In this document: in pieces, positions 32,101 to 43,236 of the stretch
Layout: each line of letters begins with the position of its first letter
Position numbering within the stretch: position 1 is the first letter of the stretch
DNA from: Chondrus crispus
Lineage: Eukaryota; Rhodophyta; Florideophyceae; Gigartinales; Gigartinaceae
NCBI RefSeq assembly: GCF_000350225.1
Contig: NW_005179116.1
Span: 89,509-153,508, forward strand
Reading direction: 5' to 3'
Length of the DNA stretch: 64,000 nucleotides
The notes under the pieces: model-generated
Seen by the model: the letters and a program-made list of their open reading frames with translations, nothing else
Databases searched by the model: none
Told to the model about the DNA's origin: nothing
Made by a program: the position numbers and the translations under genes

Positions 32101-33022
32101 TCCCAGACGAGCAGGAGGGGGAAGGCGATTCATGAGGTCATTAACTTCTTCGTCCTCTTCATTGTCCGAAATGTAAGAAATGTAGCCTTCGTAGCCATCA
32201 ACATCCAACCCATATATTTCAACTGGTTGTCCAGAGAAATCGGAGAGAGCTGGCGCACATCTTCTAAGGGACTCCATGGAATACGCCGCATCAATAAGAG
32301 CTGTTTCTGACGCACGCCTGGTCTCAACTTGTACCGGAGCCGGTACATCACTGACAGGAACTTTGTCGATCGCTTCGGGATCGCGCGCAAACGTGCGCGA
32401 TTTGCTTTGCTCACCAGTCCTTCTCTCACTCCCTTGAGGATCTGCCTCAGGTAGGCTCAATGGCTTTCCATGCGGCAGCTCTTCGAATTGAGGGACGCGA
32501 TTAACCAGTTGACGACGTTGTGCATTAGGCTTTGTAGTACGTGCTCTTCTGACGGGTTGTGACATCCGTTCCATAACGCGCCGACGTTTGGACCCATGTG
32601 CATTGTTACCTTTCGAGATTTCCCTGAAGCCAGACCCGGGTGACCACGCAATGGCTACTCGCTCAGCACTGCTGGACCCTTTCGGGTCGGGAGAGCCGAA
32701 ATCATGTACGTTATCCGTGACCACGCCGGACTCTCCCACTGGGGCCCCGACCGGTGCCTCGCGACCTTTCGATGGCGCCCGGCTAGCGTTCTTGGCGAAA
32801 TCTTCTCCCCCCTTGTAACCATTCCATTCCTGACCATGGATGGTCGCTGAGCGATTCATACGGATTTGAATCGCCGGGGGTGTACAGCGGTATGGACGTA
32901 GGGTGGCAGGAGCCACTTCTTGCGGGAGAGCGAAGGTTGAAACGGCAAGACTTCCGCTGTGGACGTTTCTTGGCTCCAGCGGCACTGAGTGGTTCCGCGA
33001 ATGATATGCGCCAAAATACGCT
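29111..33022 (-). pseudogene. Polyprotein: ParB-like region plus 2OG-Fe(II) dioxygenase
   Basis: One minus-strand gene of about 1,290 codons. The frame is open from about 33022; the first ATG is at 32859. It is interrupted by TAA at 30556-30558 (YDK-stop-WFQL, same frame on both sides) and by an indel near 30365. The first 300 residues are basic and disordered. The middle has IIIDGLHLTSAMYKFQ then VTVVLWERIDD, resembling the DGxHR core of ParB/sulfiredoxin folds with HL instead of HR (uncertain). The C-terminal 400 residues show the 2OG-Fe(II) pattern: HSD (29555-29563), distal His in FFGRADLEHAGAGYY (29333-29335) and a following GHMYFIRR. Substrate unknown; DNA or protein hydroxylation are options. 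Divergent from the methyltransferase gene. Confidence 0.55.
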
Positions 33023-33349
33023 TACAACTGAACCTTTGCAAGGTTGGTGCCTCAATCCCAAATTTAACCAATTTTTAAATATCAAATTTGTGCAGTTCAG
33101 AAAGACCAAACTTTCTACAAACGGCCCGGTTCTACAAAACGACGCCATCCGATATGAAGTGTTACCCTTATCTACACACGCACACTTTCCTCCTCCTCAT
33201 TTCACGTTCAAATCCAATCTAGACGTTGTCGCTCTTCTCTGCTGCATCGGCCGTCCATGTGAAGTACAATACCGATGGCAAGGGCGCCGCACCACACTCT
33301 GCGATCCAAAGACTAACTGGTCTGCACTACGGGAGAACCTGCGCAAAGT
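33023..33349. promoter_or_regulatory. Divergent promoter region of the modification gene pair
   Basis: About 330 bp between the two outward-reading genes. AT-rich patch AATTTTTAAATATCAAATTT at about 33068-33087 could serve as a TATA-type core for either direction. A short plus frame from 33226 (HVKYNTDGKGAAPH) may be the displaced start of the plus-strand gene. Confidence 0.35.
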
Positions 33350-36254
33350 TTGGGGGTACAGAATTCGTCTTCCGTCAATTTTTATCTCCAAAGGGATGGT
33401 GTCGTTCCCGAGGGAGCGACCAGTCTCAAGAGGAACATGATTAAACTTGCGCATTGCCGAGATTCATGTGCTCTGGATGTGGGCAACGCCGATTGTTACG
33501 ACGTACGAAGCAGGCCCCTGATGGCTATCCGTGAGTGGACAAAAGATGGCGGAGGTGCGGAACTGCTCAGCGCACTTGATTTCGATATGAACTCCGCGGG
33601 CATTGCAATTTTATTTTGATACCTTCGTGTATGCAAGCAATTTTGCAGTAATGGAGATGGCATCCCAGTCGGTCAAAACGTCGATACGTGCGTCTGGGAC
33701 ATCTTCAAAGCTACAAACGTGGAGTACGCTGCGATTTCATGCAAGTTTATGTCGAAATCGTAAGGAAAGTGGAACGAATCGTTTATTACAAGTGTACCAA
33801 CTACACTCCACCTGATCTGTTTCTTCTGGGCTCTTCAAATTCTATCGAGAAGAGCAGAACGATACCATGCAGACCGGAAGAGAGAACGCAAGAGGCGAGC
33901 CCGAAAACGCTCTTCAGTGAAGCCGTCTTTCAACAAATTGAGATCCCATTGGCAAAGGGTTGCGAGTGTAGTTCAGTCTAATGCGCTTTGCTGGGATACT
34001 CTTCTGGAAGCAATCGGATTTATGAACTGTGAAGAGGGTCTCCTACCATACCTTCAATTCGATCTTGAGAAGGTTGACTTCGTTGTTCTCAAGGACTGTT
34101 CAGATGGATACGCACCAGCTTCTCAGAGAAAAGCTTTCAGAATTCCTGCCGGCAGTAATGGAGGACAACGTTTCGCGGCTCAGAGCAGCAGTGAGGATGT
34201 GGACGGAATTTTGCGCTCTCTTGTCGTGATGTTCGTCCAAGATGTATGCAATTCGATGAATGACGATACATTGTTTGGTTCCTCCTGTGTAGTGTGGAAT
34301 GAAGCGAAGAAATTTGAAATGGCGAGTGATAGATCACTTCCGCCTCGTTTCTCCAGTCTACCTCCGACAATTCTTGCTCGCTTTTCACTCTCCGTTCATC
34401 AATCTTTAGTTGTGGACACGAGCAAATTGAGTCAAAGGTGTAATGAGGATGTCACAATGGAAATTGCGCAAGGAGAGACTGCTTCAGAGCAGGAAGGGGA
34501 GAGCACTTCAGACCCCGATACCGAACCATGCACAACGTCTTGTGAATGTGGAGACGCTAGGAGCAGGTTGAAAGGATATTTTGAAACAGCATTGTTTCGG
34601 GTCCACTGCTGTAATTTCGGGTCACTATGGGAAGAGGAGGAACGCATCACTCATGCGTCAATTGATTTCTCACTGGCGGAATCGTCGAAGCTACTTTTGA
34701 CTGAGCCGCCCTCGTTAAAATCGGAGTGGATGTCGGAATCAGATGTCCCCATTCTATCAGAAGAACAAAGCAAATTGTTTGTAGAATGCGCTAAAATATG
34801 ATTGAAGTGGGCGGACATGCAATTATATTTTGCTCTGCAATGGACTTCTTCAGATGGGATACTTTTTTCAAATCATGCACAGATGAAGACGGCAGAACGC
34901 CTTCATTTGAAGTGGATGACGTTCCGTTCCTACTCCTCCAGGATCGAGATGCTGAGCGTGGACAAAGCACATGCGGAAATTTATTCGACTTTGCCATGCA
35001 CGCAGAAAGAATTGAGGACAGTGTGAAGAGGTGTTCTGATCTGCGGCGGGACTCGTCGCGAGATGATGGTTCATGCGAAAAGGTCGGTCATGGAGCAGTT
35101 CAGCTTGTACAATCGAGGTTCTCACCAACCAGTCACGTCGTGGACAATGTGCCTCTTTTACGAAGATCGGAAACTTTCCATCGCAGGGGACTTGGAGATG
35201 TGCTGTTACGTCTCCATCGAAACCAGAAAAGCCCAAGCTTGCTTGAGGATCTGATATACCTCTTCACCATGCCAAATGACATTGTGGTGGATCCATTTGG
35301 GCGATCTTTCGCCACGGGAATTGCTTGTATGACATTTCCAGAGAGCGAAATCCGGTACTTCGTGGGCTGTGAAGCTAATCTGGAATGTTTCCTGTTTGCT
35401 GAAAGGAACCTTGAGAATATTGTTATTGCTCGAATGGAAAAAGAGGACAGCAATGGAAAGGAGGTTTTGAACGATGCTGCCCTTGTGGTACTCCATTCAC
35501 AAAGGGGAAAATCTGACAATTTCGATAAACTGGACTCGGGCTGGAGTGCACCGAAGGGGTTAGGGTCCTTTTCGGGTATCCTCTCGTACTTGATGAAATT
35601 TCTAAGCAAGATATGGAATGAATCACTCCTCGTCTCGTCGTTCAGAACAAGACCACCTTCTTCATGGCCGCAGCTTTTACAAAACAAATTCATTCAATGG
35701 ACAGAGCGGTGTTGAGGGCTTTTGAAGAGATTGAATTGGGTTTATACGTTCATGGAGAGTCACTGTTTGCAAGCAAAGCTTTCAGAAAGGGAGATGTACT
35801 TGGAACTTGCTATGGGACACTGGTATATCAAAATGTAGCCAGAAATGACTCCACTGATGACGATTTGAGACAGACATATGGAGCGGGATTTTGCAGTACT
35901 TCAGTGGAAGCCTTCAGCAGGTCGGCTTTATCTTCCAAGGTATCTGATGCATCCAAGGACTTCTCCTGTACGCATTTGGACTCTGGAAGGACTGCCATAG
36001 AGGTCTTTGTGGTTCCGGCGTCATTTTCTGTGCTCTCCCATATGCGTGTCACTCTAGTTGCGGCGGAGCCGAAACCTATGCGTCCGGCGACCCCAGCAAA
36101 TCTTTCAGTAACTTTCCCGAACGTCTCAATACAGAGGAAGTGTAAGTCTGTGCTTAGCAGATGCTATTTGACAGAGGTTGATGCATTCCAAGTGATGGCG
36201 TTTTCAGATATCTCACCTGGCGTGGAGGTTACCGCATGCACAGAACAATGGTAG
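33350..36254 (+). pseudogene. Polyprotein: N6/N4 DNA methyltransferase plus SET-like domain
   Basis: About 960 codons spread over three frames (33350-34801, 34798-35530, 35530-36254), with in-frame stops TGA 33618, TAA 33763 and TGA 35627. The N-terminal part is unknown. The methyltransferase core has LLLTEPPS at the motif IV position (34691-34714; DPPY in active enzymes), GGHAIIFCSAMDFFRW, then DIVVDPFGRSFATGIA (motif I, from 35281) and YFVGCEANLECFLFAERNL. The end resembles SET methyltransferases: LFASKAFRKGDVLGTCYGTL, VFVVPASFSVL, and AFSDISPGVEV. The altered motifs and breaks suggest a decayed copy. Small introns instead of frameshifts cannot be excluded. Likely partner of the divergent dioxygenase gene. 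Confidence 0.6.
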
Positions 36255-36305
36255 CAACAACGTGTATTATAAATGTTTACATCTAGATTTCACTTTCTTG
36301 TGCGG

Positions 36306-36313
36306 TAATAAAG
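36306..36313 (+). terminator. Poly(A) signal of the methyltransferase/SET gene
   Basis: TAATAAAG about 50 bases after the stop at 36252-36254, followed by a T-rich stretch. Confidence 0.5.
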
Positions 36314-37099
36314 AAAGTTTTTGTTTAGAATCTAAGTTCCAACGTCATCGGAGGCAACGTCTGGGCCTGTATGGCAGTGAACTCACACAGAAACGCAGCT
36401 GAGGACAGTTCGTCGACTAGTCACAAGGGCGGCGGCAGCAGCACGGACGCAGGCGGCTTGCCACTAGCAACTGAATGAGGAGCAAGAGGGAAGCGGCCGG
36501 ACAAGAGCTGCAACGGGTGTGTCGTTTCAGAGCGTCCAAACATGCTCTGTGATATCGAGGACATAGATTTTGGTTTCAAAGTTTGCGTTCTCTCCTTACT
36601 CCGTACTTTGCCCTTGCTATTATCACGTTTATGAGTTCGTGCGAGAAGAAACGGTTATAGATGAAATACATCACGTGTACATGTGTATGTAGGTGAAGTG
36701 GGCATAACATTCTTTCAGAATTGGCCCATTTTGCCGAAATCACGGAAAAAGGGTGACGTTGAGCTACAGCGATTTCGCAGACAGATAACTGGCATGCATC
36801 ATCTCCCACAGTGATCGCCCTTCCACCCTCAAAGTCACGAGTTTATGGCGGCCTCTGCTTCTAAAGCAAGATGCGACACGTGAAGTTGTGTACTGTGTAG
36901 CATCTCTGGAAATTGTAGCACGCATGTGCAGCATGGCACTATATCTCTAAGAGCCACTTTATCGTGAAATCAGTCTCGACGATGTCCAACCCGCTGATCT
37001 CAGTGGAGAGCATTCCGTCTCCTTCTTCCACAATTCTCTCCCTACCTCTCCCGTATCCCCCACACGCACCCCGCCTCCCGGCTCTACCCCTTCATCACC
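36314..37099. other. Intergenic, no gene seen
   Basis: Mixed composition; a pyrimidine-rich leader with CCCTCAC/CACACGC runs precedes the ATG at 37100. A TATATC stretch at about 36942 could be a core promoter. Confidence 0.35.
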
Positions 37100-37690
37100 A
37101 TGGGTCGCTCCCCCTTCCTGCGGAGCCCTGCGCGGTCATCGTCCCCCGCCGCCCTGTTGCCTGAGGCCCAGTCGCGCCTGCTGTACCCGGCACACCCCGA
37201 CCTGCGCCCGCGTGCCTTCAAGCTACTGCGCGAGCCAGTGTTCCGCCTGTGGTACAACGAGACCGTCTCCATGGAGCGGGCGCGCACCACGGCCCGCATT
37301 GCCCGCTTGCGCGACGCGGGGCTGCTGAGCGCCACTGTCTCGCGGTCCAAAGGAGTCGAGTCGGGCCGCTACGAAGCCGTCATCGACGTGCAACAAGTCT
37401 CCAAGGTGTTGCTAGCGGAGCTCAGTGCGGTGTCCAAGAACTGGGGCACGTACGCCAGGGACTCGGTTGACAAGGCGCTCAACACGCCGCCGACACCTTT
37501 GGCAAGTGGGACCTGCAACAGCAGCAAGTAGTTAGACCAGGTTTTTATCTACGGGGCGTTCTAGAAGCGCTAGGGCAAGCTGGTCAAGCAGGTCGGGGAG
37601 CGGTATGGCAGGATGGTGCGGCACTGGAACGGATCTGTGAAGCATGCATCTGTAGGTGACGCAGCACGCGGCAAAGCGTTAACGCTTCCG
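37100..37690 (+). pseudogene. Unknown orphan protein with three in-frame TAG codons
   Basis: ATG 37100 in a good context opens 143 codons to TAG 37529-37531. The same frame continues as LDQVFIYGAF-stop-KR-stop-GKLVKQVGERYGRMVRHWN up to the palindrome at 37699, with two further TAGs. The text on both sides of each TAG looks coding, and all three fit Gln (CAG). The N-terminal half is Arg/Ala/Leu-rich with a helical middle (MERARTTARIARLRDAGLL). I recognise no family. It might be part of the neighbouring copia element or an independent decayed gene. Confidence 0.4.
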
Positions 37691-37698
37691 CAATCGCA

Positions 37699-37750
37699 GC
37701 CCACACGCGCCAGCACAACCTCAATTGAGGTTGTGCTGGCACGTGTGGGC
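37699..37750. repeat. Palindrome P1 centred on CCTCAATTGAGG
   Basis: Two 26-base arms, GCCCACACGCGCCAGCACAA... and its inverse, with a single mismatch and no spacer. The centre is the 12-bp palindrome CCTCAATTGAGG that also marks the TIRs at 2.2 and 6.9 kb. Confidence 0.85.
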
Positions 37751-37836
37751 AACCAATGCCAGGGTGTCGGACGAGAGCCGTTTCAGGCTAAGGAGCGTCG
37801 GCGTGGGGCAGGCAGCGGACGTAGTGGAGAAGATTT

Positions 37837-37900
37837 ATGACTTATGCAAGAATATGACAAGCAGTTTATGAACTGCTTGTGATATTCTTGCACAAGTCAT
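37837..37900. repeat. Palindrome P2
   Basis: 64 bp, arms of 32 starting ATGACTTATGCAAGAATATG, three mismatches, no spacer. Would form a long hairpin. Confidence 0.85.
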
Positions 37901-37902
37901 AC

Positions 37903-37952
37903 ATCAAAACTGGCCCGCTCGCCTCTGCAGAGGCGGGCGAGCCAGTTTTGAT
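37903..37952. repeat. Palindrome P3
   Basis: 50 bp, arms of 25 starting ATCAAAACTGGC, two mismatches, no spacer; begins two bases after P2. Confidence 0.85.
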
Positions 37953-37957
37953 TTCTG

Positions 37958-37994
37958 ACCACCACAGGTGGCGCGTGGGACTACCTGTGGAGGT
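37958..37994. repeat. Inverted repeat P4
   Basis: Arms ACCACCACAGGT and ACCTGTGGAGGT (one mismatch), 13-base spacer; five bases after P3. Confidence 0.7.
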
Positions 37995-38133
37995 TAGAAT
38001 TCAAAACTATCGGACCTCCATTTCCAAAAAAAATTGGCCCAAAATTTTATCTCCTCAGAAGATCAAATTTACCACCAGTAGCAATAATGTACCTTGTAGT
38101 GATGCATCAATAGGTATCAAGGATGAATTCAAG

Positions 38134-39678
38134 ATGGTGAAGCCACTTCAGCACATTGCCTGGCTTGGTGCTTCTGTGTACGAGATGCCTTTGGAAGATG
38201 TGAAAAAGTTTCTTGAGGCTGTCACTTCGCTCCGCTCTTCCCCTGTTACAGAGCTTGTAAGCGGACTACAGGAACACTTGTCCAACCATGATAACGATGA
38301 AAATTCAAGCCATGAGGATGGGATCCGAGAAGTCGATGGAGAGGCAGGAACAAGTGGACGCCTGGAAGAAGTTGTTCAGACGATGCCGCCAACCCACAAC
38401 AATGGTGGTAATGGCACCAACGCTGCTTCCCGCCTAGGATCCGCTTTCGCCGGTGCCGTAGTCCCTCCCCGCCGAGGAACCTCTCCAAGCACCAGTTTGC
38501 AGGACTCAGGTCGGACTGTGCAGGCAATCTATGGAGCTTTCAAAGATAAGAAGTTTTCTGGAGATGCCTTGCAATCAATTAAAGAAACTATCCGGGACTA
38601 TAACATCTTGGGAAATCAGCTTTTACTCAGTGATGAAATGAAGGCAATATGCATATTCGAAGATGCAGCGAAGTCCCACTTCATTTCCAATTGTCGTGAA
38701 AACATGACTTTCACATAGATGGAGAAGGTGATGAGGGATGAATTCGAGTCAGATGCTAGACGTCTACAAGTACACATGACACTAAGAGGACTCAGGGTTG
38801 AACGCGTGATGTCCGAGAACGAGAATGTTGTGGACGAGTCAGATGCCCTCAACTGGCTGGTGAAGCGCATCAAAAAATTGACACCGCAATGTCCAGAACG
38901 CTTCCGTTCTCAGGATAACAAGATTCAGTTTCTCCGTGATGCCGTGATTGGTACGGAATGAGCTTCACAGGCTATTAGTCAGATCAATACGTCCAAGTAT
39001 TCCTTCAATGGATTTGTGTCGGCCTTACGTGAAGGATTGCAGTATGGCTAAGAAGTGAAGCGTCACAAGTCTGCGGCATGCAGTACTGATCAACAAACGT
39101 TGTACCAGCAATATGGCCGCCCTCCGAGGAGTGTTGTGAAATTCCCTCGAAAACCAACCGGACCTTATCAAGGTAACCGTTTCCAAGGCAACGGAAGCTT
39201 CCCTTCTCGGGGGCACTATCAGGGTGCTCCTGGCAGAAAGAAGCCATTCGACAGGAAGGGAAATGGCATGCGCTGCAACCTTTGCGGATCTGACTCCCAT
39301 TTTGCGCGTAATTGCCATCCGGGTGCCATGAAACAACATGCGCGGAACAGGATTGCTTCCGGTGTGCAGCCAGTACACATCATTGGCGAGCTATTCAAAG
39401 AGCTGGAAGCAGCTCACCATGTCAGAACCCAAGTAGACAGTGGAACTACAGACTCAATTGAAGACTGTCCCATTACAGACGACGTTGCCCCCCAGCTCAA
39501 CCTCTTCGATGCGTTAACTGGTCACTTAGGCGACGTAGATGTCAAACATGATGTATCCGGCGAAATAGATATGAGCTTCTATAACGATGTTGACAAGGAG
39601 TGCATTACAAACCACATCGCATCCACCATGCACAGTCAGAGCAGCCGTGGTGACACCAACCCCTCGGGTTTTCAGTAG
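38134..39678 (+). pseudogene. gag: Copia Gag, three nonsense codons
   Basis: Likely start ATG 38134 (MVKPLQHIAWLGASVYEM); the frame is open back to 37879 only through palindrome sequence. In-frame stops TAG 38716, TGA 38959 and TAA 39049 interrupt an otherwise continuous reading. The capsid-like helical region precedes a Gly/Arg/Pro-rich stretch and the zinc knuckle CNLC-GSDS-H-FARN-C. All three stops can come from C to T changes (CAG, CGA, CAA). Ends TAG 39676-39678; protease follows in another frame 45 bases later. Confidence 0.75.
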
Positions 39679-39722
39679 GGCGACGAAACGTAGCGCCACA
39701 CGTTCGCCGCCCAAAGCCTAGG

Positions 39723-42425
39723 GTGATTGTGCATCGTACCGCTATACCCCGACACAAACATGTCCGTGACCATTGGATAGACTTCTCTCATGTCTACGTG
39801 TCACAGATGGTGTCAAAGAACCGCAGGGACCGTCGACCACGGTTCTGTGTGGATACTTGTGCTCCGAGTTCAGTCATTGGCATGAAAGAGTTGCGACGAC
39901 TCTCCTCTCTGTATGGCAAACAATTACTTCGTCTACGCCGTTCTTTCAAGCAATTTCGTTTCGCAGACGCGAGTTTCACATCACTGGGTCATGTTGATTT
40001 ACCCTTAGCAACCCCTAGCCATTTTCGTCCGGTCTTCGTCACAGTTGATGTAGTGTCAGCCGACGTCCCAGCGCTGCTGGGCTTAGATGTGCTAGACGCC
40101 GAATCTGTAGTAGCCGATACAGTGATGAACCGATTGACTAAGCGTATAGTCCTTCGGGGACTCCGAGATGAAAGTGGCAAGGTACTTGAGGATACAGCTA
40201 TCGACGACTGGTCCGTGCCTCTACAACGATATTTTGGTCACGTTTATGTATCCTTTGGATTTCCTAGTCGAACTTACTTCGCAAGGACGCAACTTCACAA
40301 ACTTCATCGTCAGTTCTCGCATCCATCGACGGAAAACTATATAAGTTGTTGAAACGGGCAAGGCCAGAAGAAACGACGCCCAACACTCTGGAGGTTTTGC
40401 AGGAACAGACAGAGCGATGCGACCCTTGTCAAAGAATACACAATGCCCCAACCCGCTTTCGTGTTTCCTTCGGTGCCGAAAACGTGCGATTCAACGAAAG
40501 ATTTCTCATTGACGTCATGTACCTTGACTGCAAACCAGTACTGCATATAGTGGACGCAGGTACACATCTCAGTGCCGCTCCCTTCGTGAAAGAGGTCTCC
40601 ACTGCAACTCTATGGGCAACAACTCTTGAATGTTGGGCAACAATCTACACAGGACTGCCTAAGAGGATTCTCGTAGACCGATGCTCTCCGTTTGGTAATC
40701 TCTTTGCAAGTATTGGTGCCCTGAGCAATGTAGATGTCCAACGCACGGGCATTGAGTCACACAATTGTGTAGGATTGGGGGAACGTTACCATCAACCTTT
40801 GCGGAACACTTACCGCAAGCTATGCATCGCGTATCCCGATCGAGACTGCCAGTTGTTGCTGAGCATGTCAGTGAAGGCAATCAATGACACACTCGGCCCT
40901 GATGGTCTAGTCCCCTCTGCTTTGGTGTTTGGAGAATTCCCTTCTGCATTCACGACCTCTGAGACTCCGCATCCACGCGCCACTCTAGAGTCGAGAGCAG
41001 CAGTTGCAATTTTGGCACGCCGCGAGGTGGAGAAACAGATGGCCGCTGTTCGACTGAAGCGCGGACTTCGGCATGCAACGCCTCCTGCAGCCGATGCCAT
41101 CTTCGAGGTTGGACAGCGCGTGCTAGTTTGGAGAGAGAGAAAGGTCGAGAACCGAATCGGTGAGTGGTTGGGACCTTTCGCAGTCCACGGAACTGACCCT
41201 GAACGCAAGCTTGTCTACGTCCAAGATGTTAAGGTCGGACTAGCACGCCCTTTCAATGTCACACAAGTGAAGCACTATCGTGAACCAGATCACATCAACT
41301 ACACACTCTTCGAAGAGCTACGTGAAAGCCTAGCTGATTTCTGCTCACCACCTGATTTCGAAATTCTCTTGACTGAGATATTGAAACCTAAAGACCCTAG
41401 GTCCTCGACCCCTGCAATGTCTGAAGCTAAGAAGAAAGAGATAGAAAACCTATTAAAGCGTGGCACCTTTAAAGTGGTTCTACGTGAGGAGATCCCAGAA
41501 GATGCTAACATCTTACCCGGTCGGTTCGTTCTCGCAGTTAAGTCGACAGAAGACGGCGAGGTCAAATTTAAAGCTCGATACGTAATTGGTGGTCATAGAG
41601 ACAAGTTCGAAGACTACATGGTACACTCTTCGCAAACACTCCAGCCCGCGTCCGTCTGACTCTTACTGGCTCTTGCTGCGATCCACGGTTTCGAAGTTTG
41701 GACAGCAGACGTCAGGCAGGCCTACCTGCAGTCTGCCGAACCTTTACTTCGAGATATCTTCATCAAAGACCTAGTACCAGAATTTGAACCTGGATGCTGG
41801 ACAATGCTTGCAGCTCATAAAACCACTATATGTACTGTGTGAGTCTGGTGACTTGTGGCATGCCACATTAGACGCCCATCATCGTGAAGAACTGGGAATG
41901 AAGCCTCTTAGGTCCGACTCGGCTCTCTATACCTACAAAATGAATGGACTGCTCAAGGGGCTCTCAGGGTCATATGTAGATGACCTGATCCGTGCTGGGG
42001 ATCAAGATTTCCGAAAAATGTCCAAAAGAACATGTGAACGGTTTGAGATGGCAGACGACGAATTACCGCCTTGCACCCTTACCGGATTCAGACTAGAACT
42101 GGGCGAAAGCAGCTCACTCTCTATCGACCAACATTCCTATGTAAAGGGAATACTATCGCTTCGTGTTGATGCACGCTTTTCGGACTTTGCGTCGTTGAGA
42201 ATGAAACTTGCATGGCTTACGCATACACGTCCAGACTGTTCCTATGAGGTGTCACAAATAGCACAAGTGACACGGGAGCGCTTTGACCTCCAGCCGTCAA
42301 AAGTTATCAAGAACTGCAATAGAATGGTGAAGCATGTCCGTATGCATCGACTTCAGATTCAAGTCCCGAAGCTTGATATTAGCTCTCTTCGTATTGTGGG
42401 TTTCTCTGATGCATCATATTGTGCA
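39723..42425 (+). pseudogene. pol: Copia Pol: protease, integrase, reverse transcriptase
   Basis: Protease (FCVDTCAPSSVIG, ALLGLDVLDAESV) leads to the integrase zinc finger (LHKLHRQFSHPS...ERCDPCQ) across a frameshift near 40346. The core follows with Asp in FLIDVMYLD, VDRCSPFGN and Glu in GLGERYHQPLR. RT: RFVLAVKSTEDGEVKFKARYV, then TGA at 41657 ([17 protein letters not shown], Arg expected), DVRQAYLQS, a frameshift near 41800, and the catalytic SYVDDLIRAG. RNase H begins at RIVGFSDASY (about 42400) and is then broken by the insertion. Integrates and copies copia RNA in active relatives. Confidence 0.8.
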
Positions 42426-43236
42426 GTGACCCTGCGCTCTTTATCCCTTGTCACCGCCGTGGCGGGGCCGCGTTCCCCGCCTTTGACACGTGTGTAACAC
42501 GTGTATGCTGTGCGCTCCCGTCTATGACACGTGTACTCATCCAAAGTGTACATGTACACTTTGGATGATACCACACTTGTATGATAAGCGCGCCACACGT
42601 GTACTGTGCACGCACACTTGGGAAAGTAAACCACGTGTACCACACGTGTATGACAAATGTATGACACGTGTACACCACGTGTACGACACGTATACATACG
42701 TGGTGCCCACAAGTTTCTACGCTTATTATTGTCTAATGCCAAGTGGCAATTCTAATGACGATAATTAATTATTAATTATCCATTTAGTAACCGACGCCGA
42801 CGACAGCGCTCGGCCTATATAGGTCGGGTGTCGGAAGGCGCTACAGTAAAGAGGCATCAGGTGATCGGACCCCATCTCTGGTAGGATCCTCTACGGTTCC
42901 TATCTAGTTGGCTAAGTCTGGTACCTGCACCCTTCGTCGTCATCCTTTTTGTTGTTTTTCCATTACTTTTTCCCCTATTTTCTACATTTCTACACTATCT
43001 TTCTTCTTCGTTCTCCTTTCTTCTTCTTGTTGTTTACTCCTTCTAGCGCACTCCCGCTGGAGTGCACCCCTTCACGCACACCGCGATGTATCCGCGGTAC
43101 CGCGTCGACTCCCCTGAGTTACCCGGACAGAGGGACTCGAACACCCTGGTGGTTACTGTACCTTGCGTCGCGCTTTCAACAGCGAGATATAAGCCCTCGT
43201 TGGCGGTGTGGAGGTGCACTGCACTACACGTCATTT
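42426..43236. mobile_element. Insertion inside copia RNase H, rich in CACGTG motifs
   Basis: Separates SDASY from GNSDLTSHLGYVC. Possible ends: GTGCAGTGACC on the left and, inverted, GTGCAGTGCACC on the right. Contains at least eight CACGTGT/ACACGTG motifs (42486-42690), a 30-bp perfect palindrome (42538-42567), an AT palindrome (42759-42779), CCTATATAGG at 42814-42823, a pyrimidine tract (about 42945-43045) and, at 43120-43142, sequence resembling the complement of a tRNA 3' half. No ORF of interest. A solo LTR or a small nonautonomous element are the main options. Confidence 0.5.

Noticed and set aside
43120..43142. tRNA gene on the minus strand
   Set aside because: Resembles a T-loop and acceptor 3' strand, but the T-stem pairs poorly and no matching 5' acceptor arm or A box lies upstream.
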